Shown here one piece after another: positions 1-7,595 of a stretch of DNA of 64,000 nucleotides (positions are counted from its first letter, which is position 1; each line of letters starts with the position of its first letter). The translations under genes and the position numbers were made by a program. The notes beneath the pieces were generated by a model. The model had not been told where the DNA came from. It ran no database searches and saw only the letters and a program-made list of their open reading frames with translations. The stretch is from the NCBI RefSeq assembly GCF_900454495.1, contig NZ_UGSI01000002.1, forward strand, positions 1,461,001-1,525,000, given 5' to 3'. Source of the DNA: Paenibacillus macerans (GTDB lineage: Bacteria > Bacillota > Bacilli > Paenibacillales > Paenibacillaceae).

Positions 1-16
1 CCGCGAATTCGCTCGA

Positions 17-107
17 TTGTTCTCAATAATGAACAAATATCTTGAATTATCTTGGTATTATGCCCGTTTACGTTTATTATTTATAAATTTCGTTCTTTGT
101 TAAGAAC
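17..107 (+). promoter_or_regulatory. Candidate SinR-type operators upstream of the sinI-like gene
   Basis: Two inverted repeats lie in the AT-rich DNA upstream of the SinI-like gene. The first is TTGTTC (17-22) facing GAACAA (31-36). The second is GTTCTT (92-97) facing AAGAAC (102-107) across TGTT. The second contains GTTCTTT, a match to the known SinR box GTTCTYT of Bacillus. The link to SinR is inference from this match and from the neighbouring gene. I see no other gene in 1-388 and no convincing -35/-10 pair. Confidence 0.4.
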
Positions 108-388
108 AGAACTTTGTTTTGTGACTTGCATCAGTGAATTTACTAAAATTTACAACAAATGTAACAATTAAACAATAAAATATAGCTTTTTCCATCAAAT
201 TTACGTGCTTGGCCTACGCGGAACGACATACTTTTCAGATCGGGGACATTATAATAAGAACTAAGGAAGCTTTCTGGCTGAAAGCCCGTAATCCATTGGC
301 ACAAAGTCTCAGATCTAAGGTAGGGACACTAAAATGGCTGGTCTGTCCGGGGACAAGCCTAAATAATGATCTTAGGAGGGGATTGTTG

Positions 389-562
389 TTGAAAAAATCC
401 GCCCAGGTTATTGTTCGTGACCGGTGCCCCGGGGAAATCGACCCTGAATGGGTGGTTCTGCTCGCCATGGCCAAGGATGCGGGGATATCCATCGAGGAGG
501 TTCGGCGCTTTTTGTCGGGGGAACGATCAAATTATGCACAATGGCATTTATATCATAAATAG
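389..562 (+). CDS. SinI-like anti-repressor, small protein
   Basis: This 57-residue protein resembles the SinI anti-repressor of Bacillus. SinI binds the biofilm and sporulation-phase repressor SinR and takes it off DNA. The support is a segment near residues 16-43 that reads as a SinI domain: acidic residues, then DPEWVVLLAMAKDAGIS, then EEVRRFL. This matches the dimerisation helices shared by SinI and SinR. The frame stays open further upstream, but AGGAGGGG at 374-381 places the start at one of the TTG codons 383, 386 or 389; 389 has the best spacing (7 nt). No SinR partner is in the window. Possible SinR boxes lie upstream and a terminator follows, so it appears monocistronic. Confidence 0.72.
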   Translation: MKKSAQVIVRDRCPGEIDPEWVVLLAMAKDAGISIEEVRRFLSGERSNYAQWHLYHK

Positions 563-582
563 CTCTGAATAGAGAGCTGGCG

Positions 583-621
583 AATCGTCCCCCGAGCGGA
601 GCGGGACGGTTCTTTTTTTTT
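583..621 (+). terminator. Rho-independent terminator after the sinI-like gene
   Basis: A 9-bp stem (583-591 with 603-611, one G-T pair) with an 11-nt loop is followed by TCTTTTTTTTT. It separates the SinI-like gene from dnaB. Confidence 0.85.
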
Positions 622-786
622 CGGCGATTTTTGTTCGGAGGCAAAAAGGGGCGTAAAACGCGGCGCCAGCGCGGTGCGAGGGGAAAAACGGCGATTTTTG
701 TATGCCAAAGGCGATTCAGGGCGAAGCCTTTTATGCTAAAATAGATAAAGTCTATTTGTGCGTGAGAGGGAAGGGGCGATAAAGCC

Positions 787-2325
787 GTGCGCATGAACAA
801 CATGCTGCATTTTACCGAAAATCACCGTTATTGCGTATACCGCGACTTCAGTCTCAGCCCGGTGGACGGAAAGATGCTGGCCATGATCTACCAGCCGATG
901 GTCGGGGCGTTTGCCGTGGCGTTGTACCGGCTGCTGGCGGAACAGGTTCCGCTGGAGCAGGTCGGTTATTCCAAGGTCGAGCAGCAGCGGAGGCTGTTCC
1001 TGACGCTGGGGGTGGACCCGAGCGAAAAGGGGAGGAAGTTCCTGATCGAGCAGGCTTCCAAGCTGGAGGCCGTCGGCCTGCTGCAGACCAGCCGCCTGTA
1101 CGTACCGGACAGCGACGATTATATGTACGAATACGAGCTGCAGGCGCCGCTGTCGCCTGCAGAGTTTTTCAGAACCCAGCATCTGACGCTGCTGCTGCGC
1201 GACAAAATCGGCAAATTTGCCGTCCTGGCGCTGCGGGAACAGCTGTTCAGCAATGAACCGGAGGCTTGGGCAGGCGTAACTTATAACAAAGAAAATATTT
1301 CCGTGCCGTTTTACGATATCTTTGAGTTGAATACGCACTCGATCGATTACGAGCTGGAGCAGGCGATCGCCGAGACGTCGATCGCCCGGCAGCCGGGCGT
1401 GCTGCTGGGGCCGGAGGAAGAGGCGATCAATTACGCCGACATTATTCTCCGGTTTCCCCGGGAGTCGCGCAACCGCCCGTTTGTGGAGGCGCTGCGCTTT
1501 GACCCGGAAGGCATGGGGATCGTGAATTACATCGCCCGCAAGTACGATTTAGGCGTGCAGGACATCTGCCGGCTGCTCGACGAGGACGGCGTGTTTGATC
1601 CGGCCGGAGCCATCCTGCTGGACGAATTGCAGTACAGGGCCAATTTGCAGTTCCGGCAGGGAAAACGGCGCAAGGAGGCGCGCGAGGTTGCGTACGGCAA
1701 AATCGTCTCGCTGCGCGGGGGAGAAGCGGCGGGTTCGGCGGCCCAGTCCATCAGCCATCCGGAAGAGGTGGCGGTGCAGATGGAGTATTACGTGGATGTT
1801 CCGCCGCAGTTCCAGAGCAAATGCGATGTTCATCAATACAATATGATGCTGCGCAACGAGCCGTATACCCGGCTATTGAAGACGTTTTTTCCGGGGACGG
1901 TGCCGGACAACCTGCTCGATATTTTTGAAAAAGTCGATTTGAACTATAAGCTGCCCGGCGAAGTGATCAACGTACTTATCCATTATTTGATGTCGCTGTT
2001 AACCTCCGGCGGGGAGCAGCGGATCAACCGCAATTTCATCGATGCGATCGCGGCGAACATGCTGCTGAAACAGGTCGACACCTATGAGAAGGCGGTTCAA
2101 TACATTAGGGACCAGGCCAAGGTCAAGGATAAAGCGGCCGGCAACGCGGCGGCGGCCGGGGGCGCCAAACGGGGAAGATCCTACGCCGGCCGGAGCGCGA
2201 AGCCGAAGCCGGAGATTCCGATCGTACAGCAGTCCGGGGATGACCAGGCTTTGTCCGAAGAGGAATTTGCCGAGCTGATCAAGATGGCGGAGCAGATGCA
2301 AGCCAAAAAGCAAAAAGGGATATGA
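787..2325 (+). CDS. dnaB: DnaB, helicase-loading/membrane attachment protein
   Basis: This 512-residue protein is the Firmicute DnaB (not the E. coli helicase). With DnaD and DnaI it loads the replicative helicase at oriC and at restart sites, and in Bacillus subtilis it also associates with the membrane. The family is recognised from the N-terminal winged-helix region beginning near YRDFSLSPVDGKMLAMIYQP, the DnaB/DnaD-type helical domain around residues 330-430 (PDNLLDIFEKVDLNYKLPGEVINVLIHYLM), and the gene order with dnaI immediately downstream. It is somewhat longer than the roughly 470 residues of B. subtilis DnaB, with an Ala/Gly/Lys-rich, probably disordered stretch near 455-480. GTG at 787 is preferred because AAGGGG lies 10 nt upstream; ATG 793 or 802 are alternatives. 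Confidence 0.93.
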   Translation: MRMNNMLHFTENHRYCVYRDFSLSPVDGKMLAMIYQPMVGAFAVALYRLLAEQVPLEQVGYSKVEQQRRLFLTLGVDPSEKGRKFLIEQASKLEAVGLLQTSRLYVPDSDDYMYEYELQAPLSPAEFFRTQHLTLLLRDKIGKFAVLALREQLFSNEPEAWAGVTYNKENISVPFYDIFELNTHSIDYELEQAIAETSIARQPGVLLGPEEEAINYADIILRFPRESRNRPFVEALRFDPEGMGIVNYIARKYDLGVQDICRLLDEDGVFDPAGAILLDELQYRANLQFRQGKRRKEAREVAYGKIVSLRGGEAAGSAAQSISHPEEVAVQMEYYVDVPPQFQSKCDVHQYNMMLRNEPYTRLLKTFFPGTVPDNLLDIFEKVDLNYKLPGEVINVLIHYLMSLLTSGGEQRINRNFIDAIAANMLLKQVDTYEKAVQYIRDQAKVKDKAAGNAAAAGGAKRGRSYAGRSAKPKPEIPIVQQSGDDQALSEEEFAELIKMAEQMQAKKQKGI

Positions 2326-2365
2326 ATCATAACGGGCCATGGGGGCCGGGGAAGGTGAATGCGAC

Positions 2366-3319
2366 ATGGAATCGCTGGGGGAACTGCTGTCGCAAATGAA
2401 AAGCTCGCAGCTAAGGCAGCGCTCGGAGGAACTGGCCGCGAGACTCATGAACGATCCGCTGGTCTGGGAGCTGCGCAGCAGCCATCCGGAGCTTGAACAG
2501 CAGCAGCTGATGCGCGGCATGGCCAAGCTGTATCAATATGTGAACGACCGCCGGCACTGCGAAAACTGCCCCGGGCTCGCGAATTGCCCGAACGATTTTC
2601 CCGGGCATTATACGAAGCTGGCGGTGGAGCAGCTGGGCGGCAAGCCGGAGCTGGTGGATCTGCAGGTTCCCTGCGGCAAGCAGCTGCAGTATGAGCGGGA
2701 ACTTTCCGTGAAAAAGCGGATCCACAGTTTTTATGTGGATGAACGGGCGCTGGAGGAAGGCTACAGCGAAGTGGAAATTATGTCGAAGGACAGCTTGCGG
2801 GCTCCGGCCGTTGCCCAAGTGTTCCGTTACATCAACGAGATTAGGGAACAAGGCCTGAAGCCTAGGGGGCTGTACCTGGAAGGGCATTTTGGCACGGGCA
2901 AAACGTTCCTGATGTGCTATCTTTTGCACGAGCTCGCCAAAGAGGGATATTCCGGGGCGATCGTGTATATGCCCGAATTCGTGGAAGAGCTGAAGTCGAT
3001 GCTGCAGGACAGCGACAAGCTGCGTGAAACGGTGGAGATGATGAAGCAGGTGGATCTGCTCATTTTTGACGATATCGGAGCGGAAAATTTGAACCCTTGG
3101 GTGCGCGATCATGTTCTGGGTTCGATTTTGAATTACCGGATGAACCGCAAGCCGACTTTTTATACGTCGAATTATTCGCTGAACGCGCTGGAGAAGCATT
3201 TAAGCTTCACGAGCAAGGACGGGGAAGAGGCCCATAAAGGCCAGCGGCTGATGGACCGGATCGCGCCGTTTGTGGAGGTCGTCCAGGTTCGCGGGACGAA
3301 TAAGCGCGGGCGGTCTTGA
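2366..3319 (+). CDS. dnaI: Primosomal protein DnaI (helicase loader ATPase)
   Basis: This 317-residue AAA+ ATPase delivers the replicative helicase to DNA together with DnaB and DnaD. The N-terminal half carries the helicase-binding region with a cysteine cluster (CENCPGLANCP near residues 64-74, with a further Cys near 105) that fits the DnaI zinc-binding domain. The C-terminal half has a Walker A motif GHFGTGKTF near residue 173 and a Walker B motif LLIFDDIGAE near 231. Length matches B. subtilis DnaI (311). An in-frame ATG lies upstream at 2339, but AAGGTGA at 2352-2358 with a 7-nt spacer favours ATG 2366. It sits 40 bp after dnaB and is surely cotranscribed with it. Confidence 0.95.
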   Translation: MESLGELLSQMKSSQLRQRSEELAARLMNDPLVWELRSSHPELEQQQLMRGMAKLYQYVNDRRHCENCPGLANCPNDFPGHYTKLAVEQLGGKPELVDLQVPCGKQLQYERELSVKKRIHSFYVDERALEEGYSEVEIMSKDSLRAPAVAQVFRYINEIREQGLKPRGLYLEGHFGTGKTFLMCYLLHELAKEGYSGAIVYMPEFVEELKSMLQDSDKLRETVEMMKQVDLLIFDDIGAENLNPWVRDHVLGSILNYRMNRKPTFYTSNYSLNALEKHLSFTSKDGEEAHKGQRLMDRIAPFVEVVQVRGTNKRGRS

Positions 3320-3780
3320 CAGGAAGCTTGGCAGGGGGCGCGGATTAAACGGCTGCGGCTTGGGGCCGAGCGTGAGGTGAACGGCCGCATTTTGGCCGCA
3401 TCCTTGGAAGTAACCTTGTCAACTCCGGACCGGATGCCTGCCCTCTAAGCGCCGGACGCGCCATAAAACGGCTGGGGCTTCCATCCGCCAAGTGCACTTA
3501 GCTTGCCGCCGCCGTGGGGGGCGGTCCACGTTTGCTGAGGCCGCGGAGATAACGGTAAAAAATTCCGCTATTTTCGCCAAGGTAAGGGCTTGGCATAAAA
3601 TAGCGGAATTTTTTACCTCTATTGTTGCCGGATGGGGGGAGAAAGGCGTTTTTTTCAAGCTTAATTAGAAAATAGGGACCGAAAGTTCCGCTATTTTCTA
3701 AGCGAAGGGCAGCACCGCAGAAATAACGACATAAATTACCGCTATTTCCGGGAGGGGCCGGTGCCTTCCCGAACATCGGC
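3320..3780. other. Intergenic region with structured repeats, no gene seen
   Basis: No credible coding frame is seen. The stretch contains a long hairpin (3554-3617) and two further partial copies of its arm core CCGCTATTT (around 3686-3700 and 3739-3750), ending at the terminator at 3781. Confidence 0.6.
3554..3617. repeat. Long inverted repeat (27-bp stem)
   Basis: The left arm 3554-3574 is perfectly complementary to 3597-3617 (21 bp). After a small internal loop, GCCAAG (3576-3581) pairs with CTTGGC (3589-3594). The arm core AATTCCGCTATTTT recurs in partial form downstream. It lacks a clear protein-coding context and looks like a dispersed palindromic repeat. Confidence 0.85.
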
Positions 3781-3816
3781 AAAAAACCGGACTTCCCGAA
3801 GGAAGTCCGGTTTTTT
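3781..3816. terminator. Bidirectional Rho-independent terminator
   Basis: A perfect 16-bp stem (3781-3796 with 3801-3816) with a CGAA loop is flanked by A6 and T6. It would end transcripts from the minus-strand small gene at 3872-4027 and also any from dnaI. Confidence 0.92.
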
Positions 3817-3871
3817 GCCGCCGTGCCGTGCCGTAGCGAGCGTCAATGCCGGAGGTATGTAGGCGCTTCAA

Positions 3872-4027
3872 TTAACCGGCAATAAATTTAATGATAACCA
3901 TCCCGAAAAAGATCACGATCATTAACGTCAGCATGCCGAAGAAACCGTTCATCAGATCGAACAGGTCGTTGCGCGGTTCTTCGTTAATATGCTGCCGTGG
4001 ATCGTTCGCATGCGTGTTTGCATCCAT
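3872..4027 (-). CDS. Small single-pass membrane protein, function unknown
   Basis: This 51-residue protein has a charged N-terminal half rich in Asn, Asp, Glu and Arg, followed by a C-terminal hydrophobic segment (GFFGMLTLMIVIFFGMVII) that fits one transmembrane helix with an N-in or N-out tail. ATG at 4027 follows GAGGAGG by about 10 nt on the minus strand; an upstream in-frame ATG at 4084 has no comparable site. A strong terminator lies downstream. I do not recognise the family; the good ribosome binding site, terminator and membrane helix argue that it is real. Confidence 0.6.
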   Translation of the reverse strand: MDANTHANDPRQHINEEPRNDLFDLMNGFFGMLTLMIVIFFGMVIIKFIAG

Positions 4028-4177
4028 AGCGATGGGGCCTCCTCGCGAATTTATCGTGTCGTCAACTACATTTGTCATAGACAATTCGTTTTCAGGTTAT
4101 TCTTAGTATAACCAATCGCTTTTCACTTTGTAAAGAAGAAGGGATGGGCGGAGCACTTTCTTTTTTTTAGTGGGATG

Positions 4178-4348
4178 TGGTATAATTGGTTCGGCAGCTG
4201 TCGCTCAGGGAGAGATCCCTGAAAATGTTCATCTTGGAACGTTTTACCGGCGAACGGTCTGCATCATTCTCACATTCAATCCAATTGCTGGGCTGAAGCA
4301 GCAGGTATTTGACGCGCTCCCAAGCAAACCTATAAGGAGGAGAATATC
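4178..4348 (+). promoter_or_regulatory. Extended -10 promoter and about 155-nt leader of trxA
   Basis: TGGTATAAT (4178-4186) is an extended -10 element; the -35 region is T-rich and weak. The leader has a 7-bp hairpin (TCAGGGA with TCCCTGA, about 4206-4223). I recognise no riboswitch class in it. Confidence 0.55.
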
Positions 4349-4666
4349 ATGGCCATTGTTAATGTATCCGATCAGTCTTTCAATAGCGAAATTGAAGGAC
4401 AAGGTCCGGTTCTAGTTGATTTCTGGGCTCCCTGGTGCGGTCCCTGCAAAATGATCGCTCCGATTTTGGAGGAGTTGTCGGCAGAAGTGGGGGACTCGGT
4501 GAAAATCGCCAAGCTCAACGTGGATGACAATCCGGAAACGGCTTCCCGTTTTGGCGTAATGAGCATTCCTACCCTGATCCTGTTCAAAGACGGTCAACCG
4601 GTCGACAAAATCGTCGGGTTGAACTCGAAAGACACGCTGAAAAACCTGATCGCCAAGCATCAATAA
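4349..4666 (+). CDS. trxA: Thioredoxin
   Basis: This 105-residue cytosolic thioredoxin reduces protein disulfides with electrons from thioredoxin reductase. The active site WCGPC lies near residues 28-32 within VDFWAPWCGPCKM, and the cis-proline loop SIPTL lies near 73-77, both characteristic of the family. AAGGAGGAG ends 6 nt before ATG 4349. It has its own extended -10 promoter and a terminator, so it can be expressed independently of uvrC, which follows in the same order as in Bacillus subtilis. Confidence 0.97.
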   Translation: MAIVNVSDQSFNSEIEGQGPVLVDFWAPWCGPCKMIAPILEELSAEVGDSVKIAKLNVDDNPETASRFGVMSIPTLILFKDGQPVDKIVGLNSKDTLKNLIAKHQ

Positions 4667-4710
4667 GACAGGGATAAGGCGATAGGGACTTTTGCTGCGC
4701 GCCTTGGATT

Positions 4711-4741
4711 ACGCCTCCGGTTTCGTCCGGGGGCGTTTTCT
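4711..4741 (+). terminator. Rho-independent terminator after trxA
   Basis: The 10-bp stem 4711-4720 with 4727-4736 (one T-G pair, loop TTTCGT) is followed by TTTTCT. Confidence 0.8.
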
Positions 4742-4812
4742 GTGTAAGCGGTGTACGCCTTCGGGCGGCGCGGATGTTTTTCTAAATTCCATGCGGGAGG
4801 AGGATGAAGGGC

Positions 4813-7095
4813 GTGGACTCATTTGTCAACGAAGCGCAGGGGCAGGAGCAGGAGAAGGCGTTGGAGGCGATTCGCCACAAGCTGGCGTTGCTGCCGGATT
4901 TGCCGGGCTGTTATTTAATGAAAAACAAAGACGGCAAAATCATCTATGTCGGCAAAGCCAAAGTGCTGAAAAACCGGGTCCGTTCGTATTTTACCGGCAG
5001 CCATAACGGAAAAACGCAGCGGCTGGTCTCGGAAATCCGCGATTTCGAATATATCGTAACCGGAAGCAACATGGAGGCGCTCATTTTGGAGTGCAACCTC
5101 ATTAAGCAGCATCATCCGCGTTATAACGTGCTTTTGAAGGACGACAAAACCTTCCCTTATATCAAAATTACGAATGAACCGCATCCCCGGCTCGAGGTGA
5201 CCCGGCGGGTGCTTAAAGATAAAGCGAAATATTTCGGTCCGTACCCGAACGCGTATGCGGCCCAGCAAACGAAAAAGCTGCTCGACCGCATGTATCCGCT
5301 GCGCAAATGCAACGTGATGCCCAAAGAGGTGTGCCTTTATTACCATATGGGGCAATGCCTGGCGCCATGCGTGCAGGAGGTTCCGCAATCGACCTACGAC
5401 GATATGACCCAGGAAATAACGTCGTTTCTGAGCGGTGGGCACGAGGAGATCAAAAAAGAGCTGGAGCGCAAAATGCATGAGGCGGCCGAGGAGCTGCAAT
5501 TCGAGCGGGCCAAGGAACTGCGCGACCAGATCATCAATATCAACGCGCTGATGGAGAAGCAGAAAATCACGATGAAAGACGCCAAAGACCGCGACGTCTT
5601 CGGCTTTGCCGTCGACAAAGGCTGGATGTGCGTGCAGATCCTGTACATGCGGCAGGGGAAAATGATCGAGCGGCATGCGTCGGTATTCCCGTTTTACGGC
5701 GATGCATACGGAGATTTTCTGTCGTTCGTCACGCAGTATTACAGTGAAAATCCGGCCTTGCCGCAGGAGATTTTGCTGCCGGAGATGAAGGAGGATGCGG
5801 AGGCTGAGGTCGCTCGGGCTGAGGGGGATCCGAAGCGCGGAGCTGAGCCGTTCGGGGCTGCGGCTGAGCGTCGCGGCGAAGACGGAGCGGAGCCAGAGCC
5901 GGTAGGCCTGGGGCCGGAGGCCGCGGCTGGGCAAGCTGCGGGGCAGGAAGGCGCGGACGGTGCGGTACCGGCGCTGGCTGCACTGGCGGGGCTGGCTCCG
6001 GCAACGGAAGGCGCGGACAGTCCGGTGCTGAGTCCGGGAGTCCAGGCCGTGCCGGCCCCAGCGCCGGAAGGCGAGAACGGCCCGGTGCCGACGCCAGGGG
6101 CGCAAGCGGGGGAAGCCATGCAACTGGAAGGCGAGGCTGGCCCGGTACCAGCGCTGCGTGGCGAGAACGGCCCGGAAGCTCAAGCCGGCCCGGAAACCCG
6201 GTCCGCGGAGCAGCCGGCGGCGCTGGATTCGGCCTCCGGAGCGGCGGCGCTGCAGGAATGGCTTGGCGTCAAAACGCTGGTGCCGCAGCGCGGCCTGAAG
6301 AAGCAGATGGTGACGATGGCCTTGGAAAATGCGCGCGTGGCGCTCGACGAGAAATTCCGCCTGATCGAACGGGATGAGGAGCGGACTTCGAAGGCGGCGG
6401 AAAACCTCGCGCGGGCGATCGGCCTGGAGAAGGCGTCGCGCATCGAGGCGTTCGACAACTCCAACATCCAAGGGACGAACCCGGTATCGGCGATGGTCGT
6501 GTTTATCGACGGCAAGCCGGCCAAGAAGGAGTACCGCAAATACAAGGTGCGGACCGTACAGGGACCGGACGACTACGAAACGATGCGCGAGGTGATCCGC
6601 CGCAGGTACGAACGGGTGCTGAAAGAGAACCTGCCGCTTCCCGACGTGGTCGTAGTCGACGGGGGCAAAGGGCAGATCTCCGCCGCGACCGACGTATTGG
6701 AAAACGAGCTGGGCCTCTATATCCCGGTGTGCGGCCTGGTCAAGGACGCCAAGCATAAAACGGCGCAGCTGATGGCTTTTGACCCGCCCGAGCCGATTCA
6801 TCTGCCGCGCGACAGCCAGGAGTTCTACCTGCTGCAGCGGATTCAGGATGAGGTGCACCGCTTCGCCATCACGTTCCACCGTGAGCAGCGCGGCAAGTCG
6901 ATGGTTGTTTCGCGGCTCGACGCGATCCCCGGCATCGGGGAGAAACGGCGCAAGGCGCTGCTGAAGCATTTCGGCTCGCTGAAAAAAATCAAAGAGGCTT
7001 CAGTCGAAGACTTCCGGCCGCTTTCGATCGGCGACAAGCTCGCCCGCCAAATTATCGACGCCCTGCGGGACGAGGACGTGCCGGAAGAATTGTAA
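4813..7095 (+). CDS. uvrC: UvrC excinuclease subunit with a large low-complexity insert
   Basis: UvrC makes both incisions around bulky lesions in nucleotide excision repair together with UvrA and UvrB. The order seen is a GIY-YIG nuclease domain (LPDLPGCYLMKNKDGKIIYVGKAK, residues about 30-50), a UVR motif for UvrB contact (ERKMHEAAEELQFERAKELR region, about 215-245), the RNase H-like nuclease domain (RIEAFDNSNIQGTNPVSAMV, VVVDGGKGQ) and a C-terminal helix-hairpin-helix. The protein is 760 residues against about 600 for B. subtilis UvrC. The excess is an Ala/Gly/Glu/Pro-rich insert at about 5790-6240, between the UVR region and the RNase H domain. The ATG at 4804 directly abuts the ribosome site; AGGAGG (4798-4803) is 9 nt from GTG 4813, which I prefer. 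Confidence 0.95.
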   Translation: MDSFVNEAQGQEQEKALEAIRHKLALLPDLPGCYLMKNKDGKIIYVGKAKVLKNRVRSYFTGSHNGKTQRLVSEIRDFEYIVTGSNMEALILECNLIKQHHPRYNVLLKDDKTFPYIKITNEPHPRLEVTRRVLKDKAKYFGPYPNAYAAQQTKKLLDRMYPLRKCNVMPKEVCLYYHMGQCLAPCVQEVPQSTYDDMTQEITSFLSGGHEEIKKELERKMHEAAEELQFERAKELRDQIININALMEKQKITMKDAKDRDVFGFAVDKGWMCVQILYMRQGKMIERHASVFPFYGDAYGDFLSFVTQYYSENPALPQEILLPEMKEDAEAEVARAEGDPKRGAEPFGAAAERRGEDGAEPEPVGLGPEAAAGQAAGQEGADGAVPALAALAGLAPATEGADSPVLSPGVQAVPAPAPEGENGPVPTPGAQAGEAMQLEGEAGPVPALRGENGPEAQAGPETRSAEQPAALDSASGAAALQEWLGVKTLVPQRGLKKQMVTMALENARVALDEKFRLIERDEERTSKAAENLARAIGLEKASRIEAFDNSNIQGTNPVSAMVVFIDGKPAKKEYRKYKVRTVQGPDDYETMREVIRRRYERVLKENLPLPDVVVVDGGKGQISAATDVLENELGLYIPVCGLVKDAKHKTAQLMAFDPPEPIHLPRDSQEFYLLQRIQDEVHRFAITFHREQRGKSMVVSRLDAIPGIGEKRRKALLKHFGSLKKIKEASVEDFRPLSIGDKLARQIIDALRDEDVPEEL

Positions 7096-7523
7096 ACTAC
7101 GGCCAGTTTTGGAGCCATGGCTTACCATGATCGCAAGGAGCGGGAGCGTGATAGGGATCCAAAGTCACTGGCGGCGTTGCATTAACTTTTGCTCAAGCTT
7201 TCCCGTAAAAGCTATCCGAAATCTAACGGTTGCAGCAGCGGCTATTTGCCGAAAAAAGACCTTTTCTAAATTCTAACGGTTATGAGCGCCGTTATTTGCC
7301 TGAATCCAAGCAGAAATTACCGGTTTTCAGCGAAATAAGCTCCATGGCAACCGTTACAATTTGAAATCAACGGGATTGGAACAAATAGCGCTTGTGGCAA
7401 CCGTTAGAATATTGGTTTGCCCAGAAAAGGTAACTTTCCACAGATTTAAATGCAGCGCTAGTGCCAATTGCCGCTATTTTGCGGAAACAAATGCAACGCT
7501 CACTCCTCTCTGCTCCTTAAACC
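7096..7523. other. Intergenic region holding a dispersed repeat
   Basis: No gene is seen. Most of the interval is copy A of the dispersed repeat described at 7216-7464; the remainder has no recognisable element. Confidence 0.6.
7216..7464. repeat. Dispersed intergenic repeat, copy A
   Basis: This stretch aligns to 21006-21257. From 7221 to 7420 it aligns without gaps to 21011-21210 with about 23 mismatches in 200 positions counted by eye, then continues with a short indel to GCTAGTGCC. Inside are related sub-units: two with TCTAACGGTT..GCNGYTATTTG on the plus strand and two in reverse (AAATAGCGCTTGTGGCAACC..), giving a plus-plus-minus-minus mosaic. Confidence 0.85.
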
Positions 7524-7562
7524 AAAAAACCGTCGAAGCAAAAATTGCTTCGACGGTTTTTT
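7524..7562. terminator. Rho-independent terminator of the CPBP gene
   Basis: A perfect 18-bp stem (7524-7541 with 7545-7562) with an AAA loop and A6/T6 flanks. It lies just downstream of the minus-strand CPBP protease gene and can work in either direction. Confidence 0.9.
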
Positions 7563-7595
7563 GCGTTCTGCAGGGTCAACCCTCTTCACAGCCGC

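Noticed and set aside
209..388. In-frame upstream extension of the SinI-like gene
   Set aside because: It has no ribosome site and no family similarity; the AGGAGGGG at 374 sets the start at 383-389.
4915..6969. Long minus-strand frame opposite uvrC
   Set aside because: It is the antisense shadow of a GC-rich gene; the plus frame has clear UvrC domains.
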